Shown piece after piece: positions 25,601 through 37,600 of a stretch of 64,000 nucleotides of DNA. A model generated the notes under the pieces. The model was not told the DNA's origin and searched no databases. It saw nothing but the letters and a program-made list of their open reading frames with translations. Source of the stretch: Ursus arctos (taxonomy: Eukaryota > Chordata > Mammalia > Carnivora > Ursidae); contig NW_026622769.1 of assembly GCF_023065955.2 (NCBI RefSeq), positions 1-64,000 of the forward strand, read 5' to 3'. Numbering within the stretch: position 1 is the stretch's first letter; every line of letters starts with the position of its first letter. The translations under genes were made by a program, and so were the position numbers.

Positions 25601-28600
25601 ACACCCTGATGGTGACCAGAGGGGGAGGCATCTTAAACAGGGGATAGGGATTAAGGAGCCCACCTGTCGTGATGAGCACAGGGGGGTGTATGGAACCGTC
25701 GAATCAGTGTGCTCTACACCTGAGACTAATATGACACCATATGTTAACTAACTGAAATCCAAATTAAAACTAAACAAGATATTTCAGTCCCAGAGCTTTG
25801 TATTCTAATACAAAATGTACATGTGATTATTTAATCTTTTTATAATTTGCATTTAATTGATTTTTAAAAAGATTTTATTTATTTATTTGTTTGTTTATTT
25901 ATTTATTTACTTATTGGAGAGAGAGAGCGAGCACCATGCACCCATGTAGGGAGGAGCAGAGGGGGAGGAGGGGCAGAGGGAAAGAATCTCGAGGGGACTC
26001 CTCCCTGAGCAGAGCCCCACACAGGGCTGGATCCCACCACCAGAGACCATGATCTGAGCAGAAACCAAGAGTTTGATGCTTAACTGACTGAGCCACCCTG
26101 GGGCCCCTGATTGTTTTTTTTTTTTTTTAACCTAAATGCCTGTGACCCCAGTGAATCATTTTTAAAATAACAGTTTTATTGAGATATAATTCACATACCA
26201 CACAACTCACCCATTTATAGTCTGTGATTCAGTAGTTTTTCATATATTCACAGGGTTGCACAAACATCACCACAATTTTAGAAACCTTCATCAGCCAGAA
26301 AGAAACCCTTTAGCTATGATGCTCCTACCACCTATCCCTCTACAGCTCTCAGCAACCATTTATCTACTTTCTGTCTTTATGGGTTTGCCTACTCTGGGCA
26401 TTTCTTATAAATGGAATCATATGTATGTGGCTTTTGTGTCTGGTTTCGTTCACCCAGCACAATGTTTTCAAGGTTTATCCATGCTGTAGAGTGAATCAGT
26501 ACTTTCAGCTGGTTATTAGAATGTGTTGTTGCTGTTTCATGGATGAATACTATTTCGTTAATGGATACACCACATTTTGCTTATCCATTCATCAGTTAAT
26601 GGACTTTTGGGTGGTTTCCTCTTTTTGGCCATTGTGAATAACACTGCTATAAACACCCATACATGAGTTTTTGGATGGATTTATGTTTCCATTCTTCATG
26701 GGTATGTATCTAAGAGTAGAACTGCCGGGTCATATGGTAACTGTACATGTAACTGTTTGAGGAACTGCCAGATTGTTTCCCAAGGTGGCTGCACTATTTT
26801 TCATTCCCACCAGCAATGTACGAGTGTTCCAATTTCTCCATATCCTTACCCATACTTATTATCTGATTTTTTTTATTATAGGCATCCGAGTGTGAAGTGG
26901 TTCTGATTTGCATTTCCCTGTTGCATAATAATGCTGAGCATCTTTTCTGTGCCAATTGGCCTTTTGTATATCATCCTTGAGAGTGTCTGTTCATGTCCTT
27001 TGCCCATTTTTAAGTCGGGCAACTTGTTGTTTTTTTTTTATTATTGAGTTGTAAGAGTTCTTTATAGATTCTGGGTACAGGTCCCTTATCAAATGTATGA
27101 CTCACAAATACTTTCTCTCATTCCATGGGTTGTCTTTTTACTTTCTTGATGGTATCTTTTGAAGCACAGATGCTTTTAATTTTGATGAAATCCATCTCAT
27201 CTATTGTTTCTTTTGTTGCTCCCAGTTTTGGGGCCACATCTAAGAATACATGGCCAAATCCAGGGTCATGGAAATTTACCTATGTTTTCTTCTGAGAATT
27301 TTACAGTTTTAGTTCTTACATTCAGGCCTTTGGTCCATTTAACTTTTGTATATGGTGCGAGGTAAGCATCCAACTTCATTCTTTTACATGTGGATTCCAG
27401 TAGTCTCATCACCATTTTTTGAAAAGATTATTCTTTCCCCCATTGAACAGTCTTGGCCCCCTTGTTGAAAATCAGACCACAGATACATGGGTTTACTTCT
27501 GGACTCCCTATTCTACTCCATTGACCTATATGTCCCTCACTATGCCAGTGCCACATAATCTTGATTTCTGCAGCTTTGTACTAAATTTTGAAATCTGAAA
27601 CTAAGTTCTCCAACTTTCTTCTTCCTCCCTTCCTTCCTTGCTTTCTTCTCTCTCTGTCTTTCTTTCTTAGGTAGTGTAAGAGGGAGAAGTGCAGGGTGGC
27701 TAAGTGGCACCTGTAACAATGGCTTCTCTCTTTTAAAATGTGGCTTTGGCCATTCTGGGTCCCTTGCAATTCTTTGTGAATTTTAGGATCAGCTTGTCAG
27801 TCTCTACAAAGAAGTCAGTTTGGATTCTGACACGTTGTATTGAATCTGCAGGTGAACTTGGGGAGTATTGTTACCAACAATATTAAATCTTCCAATTCAG
27901 GAACATGGGGTGCTTCTCCATTTATTAGATCTTCTTTAATTTCTTCCAAAAATGTTTGTAGTTTTCCTGAGGCGCCTGGGTCGCTCAATCAATTAAGCAT
28001 CTGCCTTCGGCTTGGGTCATGATCTCAGGGTCCCGGGATGGAGCCCCACATCGGGCTCTCTGTTCAGCGGGAAGTCTGCTTCTTCTTCTGCCCCTCACCT
28101 GGCTCATGCTCGCGCTCTCTCTCTCTCAAATAAAAAAATTAATTTTTTTTAAGTAAAGTTTTGGGATATCTTGCCACATATTCTGTAGAGTGTCCCAAGG
28201 GCATAGATTTTTTTTTTAAAGATTTATTTATGTGACAGAGAGACAGCCAGCGAGAGAAGGAACACAGCAGGGGAGTGGGAGAGGAAGAAGCAGGCTCCCA
28301 GTGAGGAGCCCAATCCAGGACTCTTCCCGGAACGCTGGGATCACGCCCTGAGCCAAAGGCAGACGCTCAACGACTACGCTACCCAGGCGCCCCAACTGAG
28401 GGCATAGATTTAAACAAGCCCAGGGACTTCCAAAGGAATGTCAGGATGTTTCTGAGGGTCTTAGGGAGGTTAGATTTAGCAGTACGCATTAAGGACCACT
28501 AGAATGTCTGTTTTCAGGGGAAAGAACCAATAATAAAGATTTACATAGGTATCATGGTCAATATCACTCATCTTCAGGGAAACACAGATCAGAACCACAA

Positions 28601-31600
28601 TGAGCTATTACCTCACGCCGGTAGGAATGGCTAAAATTAACAACACAGGAAACAATAGATGTTGGTGAGGATGTGGAGAAAGGGGAGCCCTCTTACACTG
28701 TTGGTGGGAATGCAAGCTGGTGCAGCCACTCTGGAAAACAGTGTGGAGGTTCCTCAGAAAGTTAAAAATAGAGCCACCCTATGACCCAGCAGTTGCACTA
28801 CTAGGTATTTACCCCAAAGATACAAAAACAGTAATTCAAAGGGATACATGTACCCCTATGTTCATAACAGCATTATCTATAATAGTGAAGATATGGAAGC
28901 AGCCCAAGTTCCATCGATAGATGAACAGATAAAGAAGATGCAGTGTGTACATACACACACATACATAGCGTGAAATATTACTCAGGCATAAAAAAAGAAT
29001 GGCGGGGGGCTGGGTGGCTCAGTCATTAGGCGCAGGTCATGATTCCAGTGTCCTGAGATCAAGCACCGCATCGGGCTCCCTGCTCAGCGGGAAGCCTGCT
29101 TCTCTCTCTCCCACTCCCCCTGCTTGTGTTCCCTCTCTCGCTGTGTCTCTCTCTGTCAAATAAATAAATAAAACCTTTAAAAAAATTTTTTTAATGAAAT
29201 CTTGCCTTTTGCAACGATATGGATGGAATTAGAGGGTATTATGCTACGCAAAATTTCACTCATATGTGGAATTTAAGAAACAGGCAAATGGAGGGAAGGA
29301 GGGAGGGAGGGAGGGAGGGAGGGAGGGAGGGAGGGAGGGAGAGACAAACCAGGAAACAGTATCTTAACTCTAGAGAACACACTGATGGTTGCCAGAGGGG
29401 AGGAGGGGGTGGGGGAAGCAGGTGATGGGGATTAGGGAGGGCACTTGTCCTGACATAATGAGCACCAGGTGACGTGTGCAAGTGCTGAATCACTATATTG
29501 TACCCCTGAAACTAATATTACGGTGTATATTAACTACGCTGGAATTAAAATTAAAAAGCTAATAAAAAAAAGACCGATGTAGTAGAATTATTTGTCATTG
29601 GGAAAATTGGAATCGATTTGCATGCCCAAGGATTGGAAGAGGCTCCGTGAACAGCCCGAGCCTGGCCGGGGAGCCCGGCAGCCACCCTGAGCACTGTTCT
29701 GAGAAGGGTGGTGCTGGAGGCGGTCCAGGGAGAAGACAGGGAGGACCTAGGGACGTGGAGGACAGATAAGGCTGCCCCCTGTTGGTACGTGGCCCTGGAG
29801 CTAAGCACGAATTTTACCTTTTTAATGGTTGAAAGAAAATCAAAAGACTACTATTTCTGGACATTCCAAAAGTACAGGAAATTCAAAGAGGAGTGTCTGT
29901 GAATGAAGCTCTGTTGCCACGGACCCACGTTGGTCTCCATGTTGTCTGTGGCGGCCCCGCCAGCTCAGCGGCCGGGCTGAGTTGTTACAACAGAGACCCG
30001 ATGGCCTGTGAAACTGGAAACATTTACCACCAGCCCTTCATGGAAAAGGTTCGTCGACCCGTGATCTATAAAACGCGTGGAGAAAGTCTTCAAGGCAGCA
30101 CGGAGCTTCGTCGTGACGAACAGTGGGGCAAGAGGGCTACCCGCGTCTTCTAATCTTACGCTCACTTTTCTGCGGCTCAGCCTGTGGGGCTTTAGAACGA
30201 GCGTAGCAGTTCCCTGCACCCTCCCCCAGCTTCTGTGCCCCCAGGGGCCTTCTCTCCTACAACAGTGGTCATTCAAGGGCACTGTCCTCAGGAACCCAAG
30301 GAAACGGCTGTGAGGCCCCGTCACAGGGACCCATGAGTGTGAAGACGAGTGTCTGGGCCAACCCGCCCTCCTGAACCCACATTTCCTGTTCCCAGAGACA
30401 CTGCCTGTTCTAGCCCCGGCCTCCCCGAGGGCCCCCACCGGGGGAGGCTAGGCTGTCCCCACAACAACAGCGGGCAGGAGGCCGGGACCCACTCCTCCCC
30501 ACCAGGGTCTGGATGGGTCAACTCGGCAACCTGGGGGACCAGCCACCTGGAGACCCTCCTCAGTGAGGGTCAGCAGCTCAGTGCTGTGGGCACATGGAGG
30601 GGTGGGCAGCTGGGGAAGGTCCCTATGACTCGGGGACGGGTGTGCAGAGAAGTGAGCCTGGAGGAGCAAGGCATCCTCAGAAGACAGAGAGACAAAGGGC
30701 CGGACCCTCATGGGGGATCTGTGGAGGTGCCCCCCAGACCCCCCAAAGGTAGAGGGCCATTGTCTGGCCCACCTAAGAGATGAGGCTCAGAGCTGGTCTG
30801 CTCATCAGAGGCAGGCAAGCAACTTGGCCTAGGCCCCTTCCTCGCTGGGCCTGCCTGGGGTCTCAGTGCTTTCTCTGTGTCCCCCAGGTGTCTTCCTGCC
30901 CCCGTCCCCGGCAGCAGCAAATGAGCCTATCCTGGATGAAGCGGGGATTATGACTCTGGCGCCCCTGGCCGACATGCTAAACAGCCCGCAGCCCAGCCCC
31001 GCATCAGGCCCCATCGTGAACCCTCTGACGGGCCCCCTCAACACAGTGCTGCCTGGCCCAGGGTCCATGTCACAGAGCGGCCCGCTCACCAGCCTCCTGA
31101 CCGGCCCCATGGCAGTGTCCCCAGGGGGCACACTGGCCAGCTCCCTGGGCTTGCCCTCAACTGGCCCCCTGACTCCGAGCGGCCATCTGACCGGCCCCAT
31201 GGCAGTGTCCCCAGGGGGCACACTGACCAGCTCCCTGGGCCTGCCCTCAACTGGCCCCCTGACTCCGAGCGGCCATCTGACCGGCCTCATGGCAGTGTCC
31301 CCGGGGGGCACACTGACCAGCTCCCTGGGCCTGCCCTCAACTGGACCCCTGACTCCGAGCAGCCCCCTGATGGCCCCGATGACAGGCACAGTGGCCGTCT
31401 CTCTGAGCAGCCCCCTGCTCACCTCCACGGCTGCTCCGCTAGGTGTTTCTCAGAACCTTCTGGCCAACCCCATGAGCAACCTGGTGCTGTCGGAGGCCCC
31501 GAGGGTGCGGCTGTCAGAGCCGCTCCGAGGATGCCCCTCCGGACCCCATCCCTCGGCTGGAGCAGGGCCCGCCACCACCAAAGGTAACTGGCTCAGGGAG

Positions 31601-34600
31601 AGGGACAACAGCCCCCTTTCCCCCCGCCAGGCCTGTCCTTGGTCCTGCCCTGACCCTCCTTCTCTCCTTTCTGCCCCACCGCGGCACTAGTCCCAATCTC
31701 CACTGAGCATCCCCAGCCGACCCAGGACCTGGAGCCCTTCAGCATGTCGTTTGTGGGTTCACCCATCCAGGCCTCCACCCCTATCGGGACCAGGGGCACG
31801 CCTGGGCCCATGACCACCTTCTCCTACAGCAGCTCAGATGCCCGGACCCAGCCCAGTGCCCCTCAGGGACAAGTAGTTCCTGCATCTGTCCCTACCACCC
31901 CAACTGTCTCTCCAACTGCCACAGTCCTTGTCCCTATCCCCACTCCTGCCCCCCAAGCTACCACCAACTACACCCCCTCGAGCACCACCCACATTGCCCA
32001 GGGCCCCCCCCAATCTCCCACCCGGGCACACCACCCTCCCACCCAGCCCTCGCCCACCCCGCACTCCCCTCCACGAAACCCCCACTCCCCGCCCCGAACT
32101 TCATCCTCCCCGGCTACAGTCAACGACAGCCGGGGCCCACGTGGCACAGAGACCTCTCGGAAAAGCATCCTCGAGTTGGAACGGAAGCTGGCCCACCGAA
32201 AGACCAGCAAGTTCCCTGAGAGCCCCCGAGGTCAGTTACACAAGTTCAGCACGGGGCGGGGGCTCCCCTGATGGCCTTGTAGACCTCCCTGGCACTAGCC
32301 TGGGCTGCTGACCATGGCCACCGACCACTCCTTCCACCCCTTGTTGTCCCCAGAGTCAAAGCAGCTAGCCTGGGAGAGGCTGGTGGGGGAGATCGCCTTC
32401 CAGCTGGACCGTAGGATCCTGTCCAGCATCTTCCCCGAGCGTGTGCGTCTCTATGGCTTCACTGTCTCCAACATTCCGGAGAAGATCATCCAGGTATGTG
32501 GGGCCCATCTCCCACTCAGAGGGCCTGCTCCTTTCACCTGTCAGGGACGGGGAGCATGCTGGCCTTGGAGGAGCTGCTGGGGGATCCCGCACTCCAGCCT
32601 GGCCAAGCACACCAGGATCCGAGGCCCCCCTGGGATGAAGGAAGCACGGTGTTCAGTACAAGCGGCCAGGGCGTCTGGCATGAGGAGCCCGTGCCCTTAG
32701 CCGCATGCCTCCCCAGGGGACAGGGCAGGGGAAAGTCCTGAGCGTGGTCAGGCTTGCACTCTTCTCCTTTGCCACTGTGATGACCTCCATAGGGCCAGCC
32801 CTCACTACCAGGGACCCTCCCCAGACTAGCAGAGCTGATGTCTTCCCCACCTCGTTGGTACCCTCAAGGGTCACTGGGGTGCCACAGGAAGGGCAGGTCC
32901 CAGAACCTCTGAGCAGCTGATGGCCTCATGGCCAGGGGCCTCAGGCCCAGGCTCATTCCAGTATATTCTTGGCATGCCATTCCCTGAGCCTGCTTCTGTT
33001 GAGGGACACGGAGGACAATGCTTCCCAAAGGTGCTTGGGCACGTCTCCCTTGCCACCATGCATGGGAAGCTCTCCAAGGCAATGGGAGGGGGAGCAGGCA
33101 TGGGATAAGGGCTGTGCTTGGCGGGATGCCAGAAGTGGCTGTCCAGAATGACAGCATGTGTGCCCCTCCCCCACCAATGCGCCAACTCTGGGTGGGACCC
33201 CATGCCTCGGGGTGGGGGAGGTGGGCCGTTTAGGCTTTCTTTGGGAAATAGCCCTCTGTGCACCCAGCCACGTTCTCTCAGGCGTCCTTTCCAGTAGACC
33301 ATAGACCTGGTGTGCGATCCACAGGCCTAACTTCTGTTCGAGTGCGCCCCTTTGTACCCGGGCTCGCACCTGCCTTTTCTCTTCCTTAGCGTGTCCTTTG
33401 GTCGCGTCATCAGAATTATCCACTTTTTCCTTGATTGCTTGCACTTCTCATGTCTCACTGAAGGCTAGAGCAGTAGAGGGCAAGGGAGCTGCCCAGCCCT
33501 GCCTCGGTCCTCCCGCCCGGGCCCACACGTGTGGGCTCTCGGGACTGCCACTCGGACCCTCCCCAGCCCACGGCACAGTGACAGCCTGGGCACCTCTCTT
33601 CTTCCGGACTGTCTCTGCTCCTTTGGGCCCTTCACTCCTCACCGTGAATTTTAGGGTCATGAGTCAAGTTCCAGGACAAACCTGGTTCAAAGGTGCAGTT
33701 TTGCTGGGAAGTTTCCTTCAGTGTCGGTCGTTCTACGCACCTGCCGTTTCTGCGGCTCGCATATGCGGCGCCCGCTGTGGTCGTGTTTGGTGTGACGACC
33801 CCCGACTCACATCCGGGGACCTGGGCCGCCACTGCTGTGTCCCGAGCATACACCGGCCATGGCTGTTTGAACACTGGCAAACCACGAGGAGAAGCACAAT
33901 GTTATGTGTCTAAAACGTCACATCCGACGCGCAAGGGGCGAAGAAGACATTTAATCACAAGCACAAGTCGAGCTCCCACGTGAAGTTGGGTAGGAAATGG
34001 TGGAAGGGGTTCCCGACTGTTGGAGAACGCCCGTTGAGACGGGAGCTGATGAAGACGCGGGGCCACCGCTGTGGGGGTCGGCGCGAGAATAACGGCCTAG
34101 GCCGCGGAACGAACAGTCACGGCACCAAGCGGCCTAGAGAGGAGGCAGGAAGGTGAGAGCAGCGGTTTCTTCCGGCATCTGGGGAAGTCGAGGAGCTGGA
34201 CACCCTCAGCCAGGGCCCCGGCTGCCGTCTTGGGACCCGGGCCGGGGGTGCTGTGGCCTTCACCAAACACTCATCTGCCCATTCTGCTCCCCCGCCACCA
34301 TTCCAGAGCCACCGGCCCCTCACCTGCCATCGGCAATGACCCGTGCTGCCTAGGGCCACACCCTTGCCGCCCAAGCTCCTGAGAAGCGGGTCTGCGGGAG
34401 CCCACCCGCACAGAAGTCGCCTTCGGGGCCGGCAGACACCGCCTGGCTCGCCCTCTGCAGAGCCCGCTGCAGGCTGAGGTCTGGTGCCACGTGAGGAGCA
34501 TAGAGACCATCCTGCTCTCAAGGCCACCCGCGCCCCGTGGCCCGTTTGCGGGTTCCTATCAGCACGCACCCCCGCTTTGCCCAGATTTCTATGTCCTTCC

Positions 34601-37600
34601 TCAGAACCTCTTGTGCTTCTGCACGTTGAACCCCAGCATCGGCTGTTGCTAGAATCCCTCAGTTCTATCCAGACCCACTAAACCGGCTCCAACCTGGTGT
34701 CCAAACCGGGCTCGTTGGCTTCACAAATGCTGTGCGGGTTGGCCGCTGAAAAGCTTTCCTAGAGCCCCACTGCTGAATGAGGGCTCGTGGACAATCTCCA
34801 CGGAATCCGGCCATCTTCTTTAAAAGTTCACGGTTACCTGCGCCATCTTTTTTTTCTTTTAAGATTTTGTTTATTTATTTGATAGAAAGAGAAGGAGAGC
34901 ACAAGTAGGCAGAGGGGCAGGCAGAGGGAGAGGGAGAAGCAGGCTCCCCGCCGAGCAGGGAGCCCTATGTGGGGCTCGATCCTAGGACTCTGGGATCATG
35001 ACCTGAGCCGAAGGCAGACGCCTAACTGACTGAGCCACCAGGGCACCCCCAGCTGTGCCACCTTTTAAGCTCTGATTCCGATCCTAAACCACTCTGCATC
35101 CCCGGGGGTTTTAATGCCCTGAGATGCTGTTTGCGGTTATTTACGACGTCCGTAACATCGCTACTGTTGCGGAGAACATGCCCAGCTGCTGTGACAGACC
35201 TGCAGCCAGGTGTCCACTTCTCCCACAGGCTGTGGGACCCTGCTGTCCAACCCCCAGCGGCAACAGGGTCCAGGGGTCCGGGACTCGGCCCAGGGGCAGA
35301 ACTCACAGTCTCGGTCTCGTCCCATTGGCTCGGGCTTAGTGACGTCAGGCCTTGCTGCCGGGGGGCGGGAGCGCGGTCCCCTGGCATTCACTCCTATTAT
35401 GGGGCATTCAGTGCATGCCAAGTTCATACCAAATAGACAGTCTCTGCCCTCGAGGAGCTCACCCACTCCCCGGAGGCCTGCAGTAAATAAGAAAAGCCAT
35501 AAATATTCATGCTAGAGGTTTAGGGGGTGATACATGCTATGAGGGGCAGGAGACTTTGAGGGTGAGAGCTGGCACTCAGTTGGCCTTGCTGTCTCCCCCC
35601 ACACACCCACCTATACTCTGGCCAACTCCAACCTCCTGGGAAAGCCCCTCCCTCCTCTATTCCTTTGAAACACAATTCTGCTCAATGTGAGAGCCCACTG
35701 ATGTGACCTGTAGAAATGGGAGCCCCTTGTGTTGGTGCAGACCAGCACAGACACTGTGCTCAGCACCCCCTAGAGACATTTCTTTTCATCTTCAGAACAG
35801 CTGTCAGGAGGTCTGGTTTCCTGCGCGTCATAGCAGGGAAACTGAGGCTCAGATCCAGTATGGTGATAGGAGCGGCCATTGAAACTGGCTCTCCGTGGGG
35901 GCCCCTTGCTCTGTGCTCTGCCTCCCGGCACCTTCCATGCCACGCATGCTGTTCCTTGTCCTGGAAGTTCCTTGCCCCTGTTGTCCTCATCCATCAGACA
36001 TCAGCTCTGTCCCCTCCCTCCAGAATGCCCCCCAGGCCGCCTGGTTGCTCTCCGTGGCAGCACTCACAGTCCTGTCCTCCTGCTAAGCCTTATCTCCCCT
36101 GTGAACTCAGAGGACTGCTCACGCTTGAATCCCATCACCTGCTACAGTGCCCTGCACAGGGGAGGGCTGAGAACATCCGTGGGAGGATGGACAAGACGCC
36201 CACCCTCTCTTGCCAGCTTCTGTCCATCCTCTTATATGGTCAGCATGGTCTTTTAAAGCCACAGCGCCAATGGACCAGAGATCTCGGACCCTTTAGGACA
36301 GAGCCCTCCGCCTTGCTCTGCTCAGCCCTGCCTGCTTCCCAGTGCCTGCAAGGTGCGGCAGGGACTCACGCCCATGGCTCCCTGGCTTCAATGGGGTGCC
36401 TTCCTGCTCCTCCCCACTCATTCCCCTCGCCTGCCCCTCCACTCTCAAGGGGTCACCTCTTTGGGGCAGCCTTGGCCTTGTCTCTCAGTGTAAATGGACC
36501 CGTGCCCCTCTCTGCTGTCCACCACCCTGGCAGGGTAGGTGCAGTGAGCTCCATGCACCCAGTGTGGCACAAAGCAGGAGCTCAGCCACAGCCCCAGAGT
36601 GAGCAGACGATGGGTCCTGACATCCCCACAGGGGGCCGAGACTTACAGCTATCGACCCGCCACGCTCTGCGCCATTCAGCATGGAGACCTGCAGGTTCAC
36701 CTGCTTACCCACACATGTTGGCCGAGCTCTGCAGTCTGGCTGATGTGGGCACAGGAACCGGCAAATGGAGGGAGAAGGCTTAGGGGCCAAGAGGAACCTA
36801 GAATCAAGGAGACAGGCTTGTTCTAGTGTTGACTGTGCACCCAAAGTCCTGAGCATAGGGCCCTAGGTGCCTCTCCCAGAGGTCAGGGGTCACCTAGCTG
36901 AGCCCAGCCATGAGTCCAATGCTCTGTTCGCATGACCAGAGGAGAGGACAGAGGATTTTCCTGGAGAAGGTGAGGCTGAGCAGCTGGTTCTGGAGGCTTC
37001 AGAACCAGGCTGGTGGGCACCCAGGGAATGGTTGGAAGGGGTGAGCACGGCCAGATCAGGCCCCAAGAGGTGGAGCAGTGGGAAGTGCGGGAGGGCTCAG
37101 GCAGGGAGAGACCCCCTCCAACTACTTCAGACCTGTCAGCCCGTGGGTCTGGGCACAGCTGCACCTCTGACAGCTACATCATTCACAGGACTCAGTGCAA
37201 ATGAAAATACAGGGCTCCTTGTCCAAAATCATAAAGAACTTCAAGATGGCTACAGCAGAGCCTTAGCGGGGTGTGGGCCCTTCACAGGGGGCCTTGAGTG
37301 AATGTGCAGGTCACATGCCCAAGAGGCAATGGCAGGAGTGCAGAGGAGGCGCTGACTTCCTGCTTCCTGGTGAGACGCTGTGGGATGCAGTCACTGCCTG
37401 GCTGGGGGGACAGGCAATGAAGAAGTGGGTGGAGGGGCGCCTGGGTGGCACAGCGGTTAGGCGTCTGCCTTCGGCTCAGGGCGTGATCCCGGCGATCTGG
37501 GATCGAGCCCCACATCAGGCTCCTCCGCTATGAGCCTGCTTCTTCCTCTCCCACTCCCCCTGCTTGTGTTCCCTCTCTCGCTGGCTGTCTCTATCTCTGT

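Larger units (their letters stand above)
28545..29578 (+). mobile_element. L1 ORF2 end and 3' UTR, plus, with nested SINE
   Basis: ORF2 C-terminal region (a frame at 28720-28920 reads as the L1 ORF2 end) and a 3' UTR ending in AATTAAAAAGCTAATAAAAA. A SINE at 29003-29185 and a GGGA microsatellite at 29292-29342 lie inside it. The 5' part is missing. Confidence 0.9.

Noticed and set aside
31928..32311. 127-codon alternative plus-strand frame in SPATC1 exon 3
   Set aside because: Arises from the Pro-rich, C-rich exon. The spliced speriolin frame fits the exon phases and the alternative ends in the intron.
35340..35347. Perfect CRE (TGACGTCA) in SPATC1 intron 4
   Set aside because: A single 8-base site with no CpG island, GC boxes or nearby exon start. 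Expected occasionally by chance.
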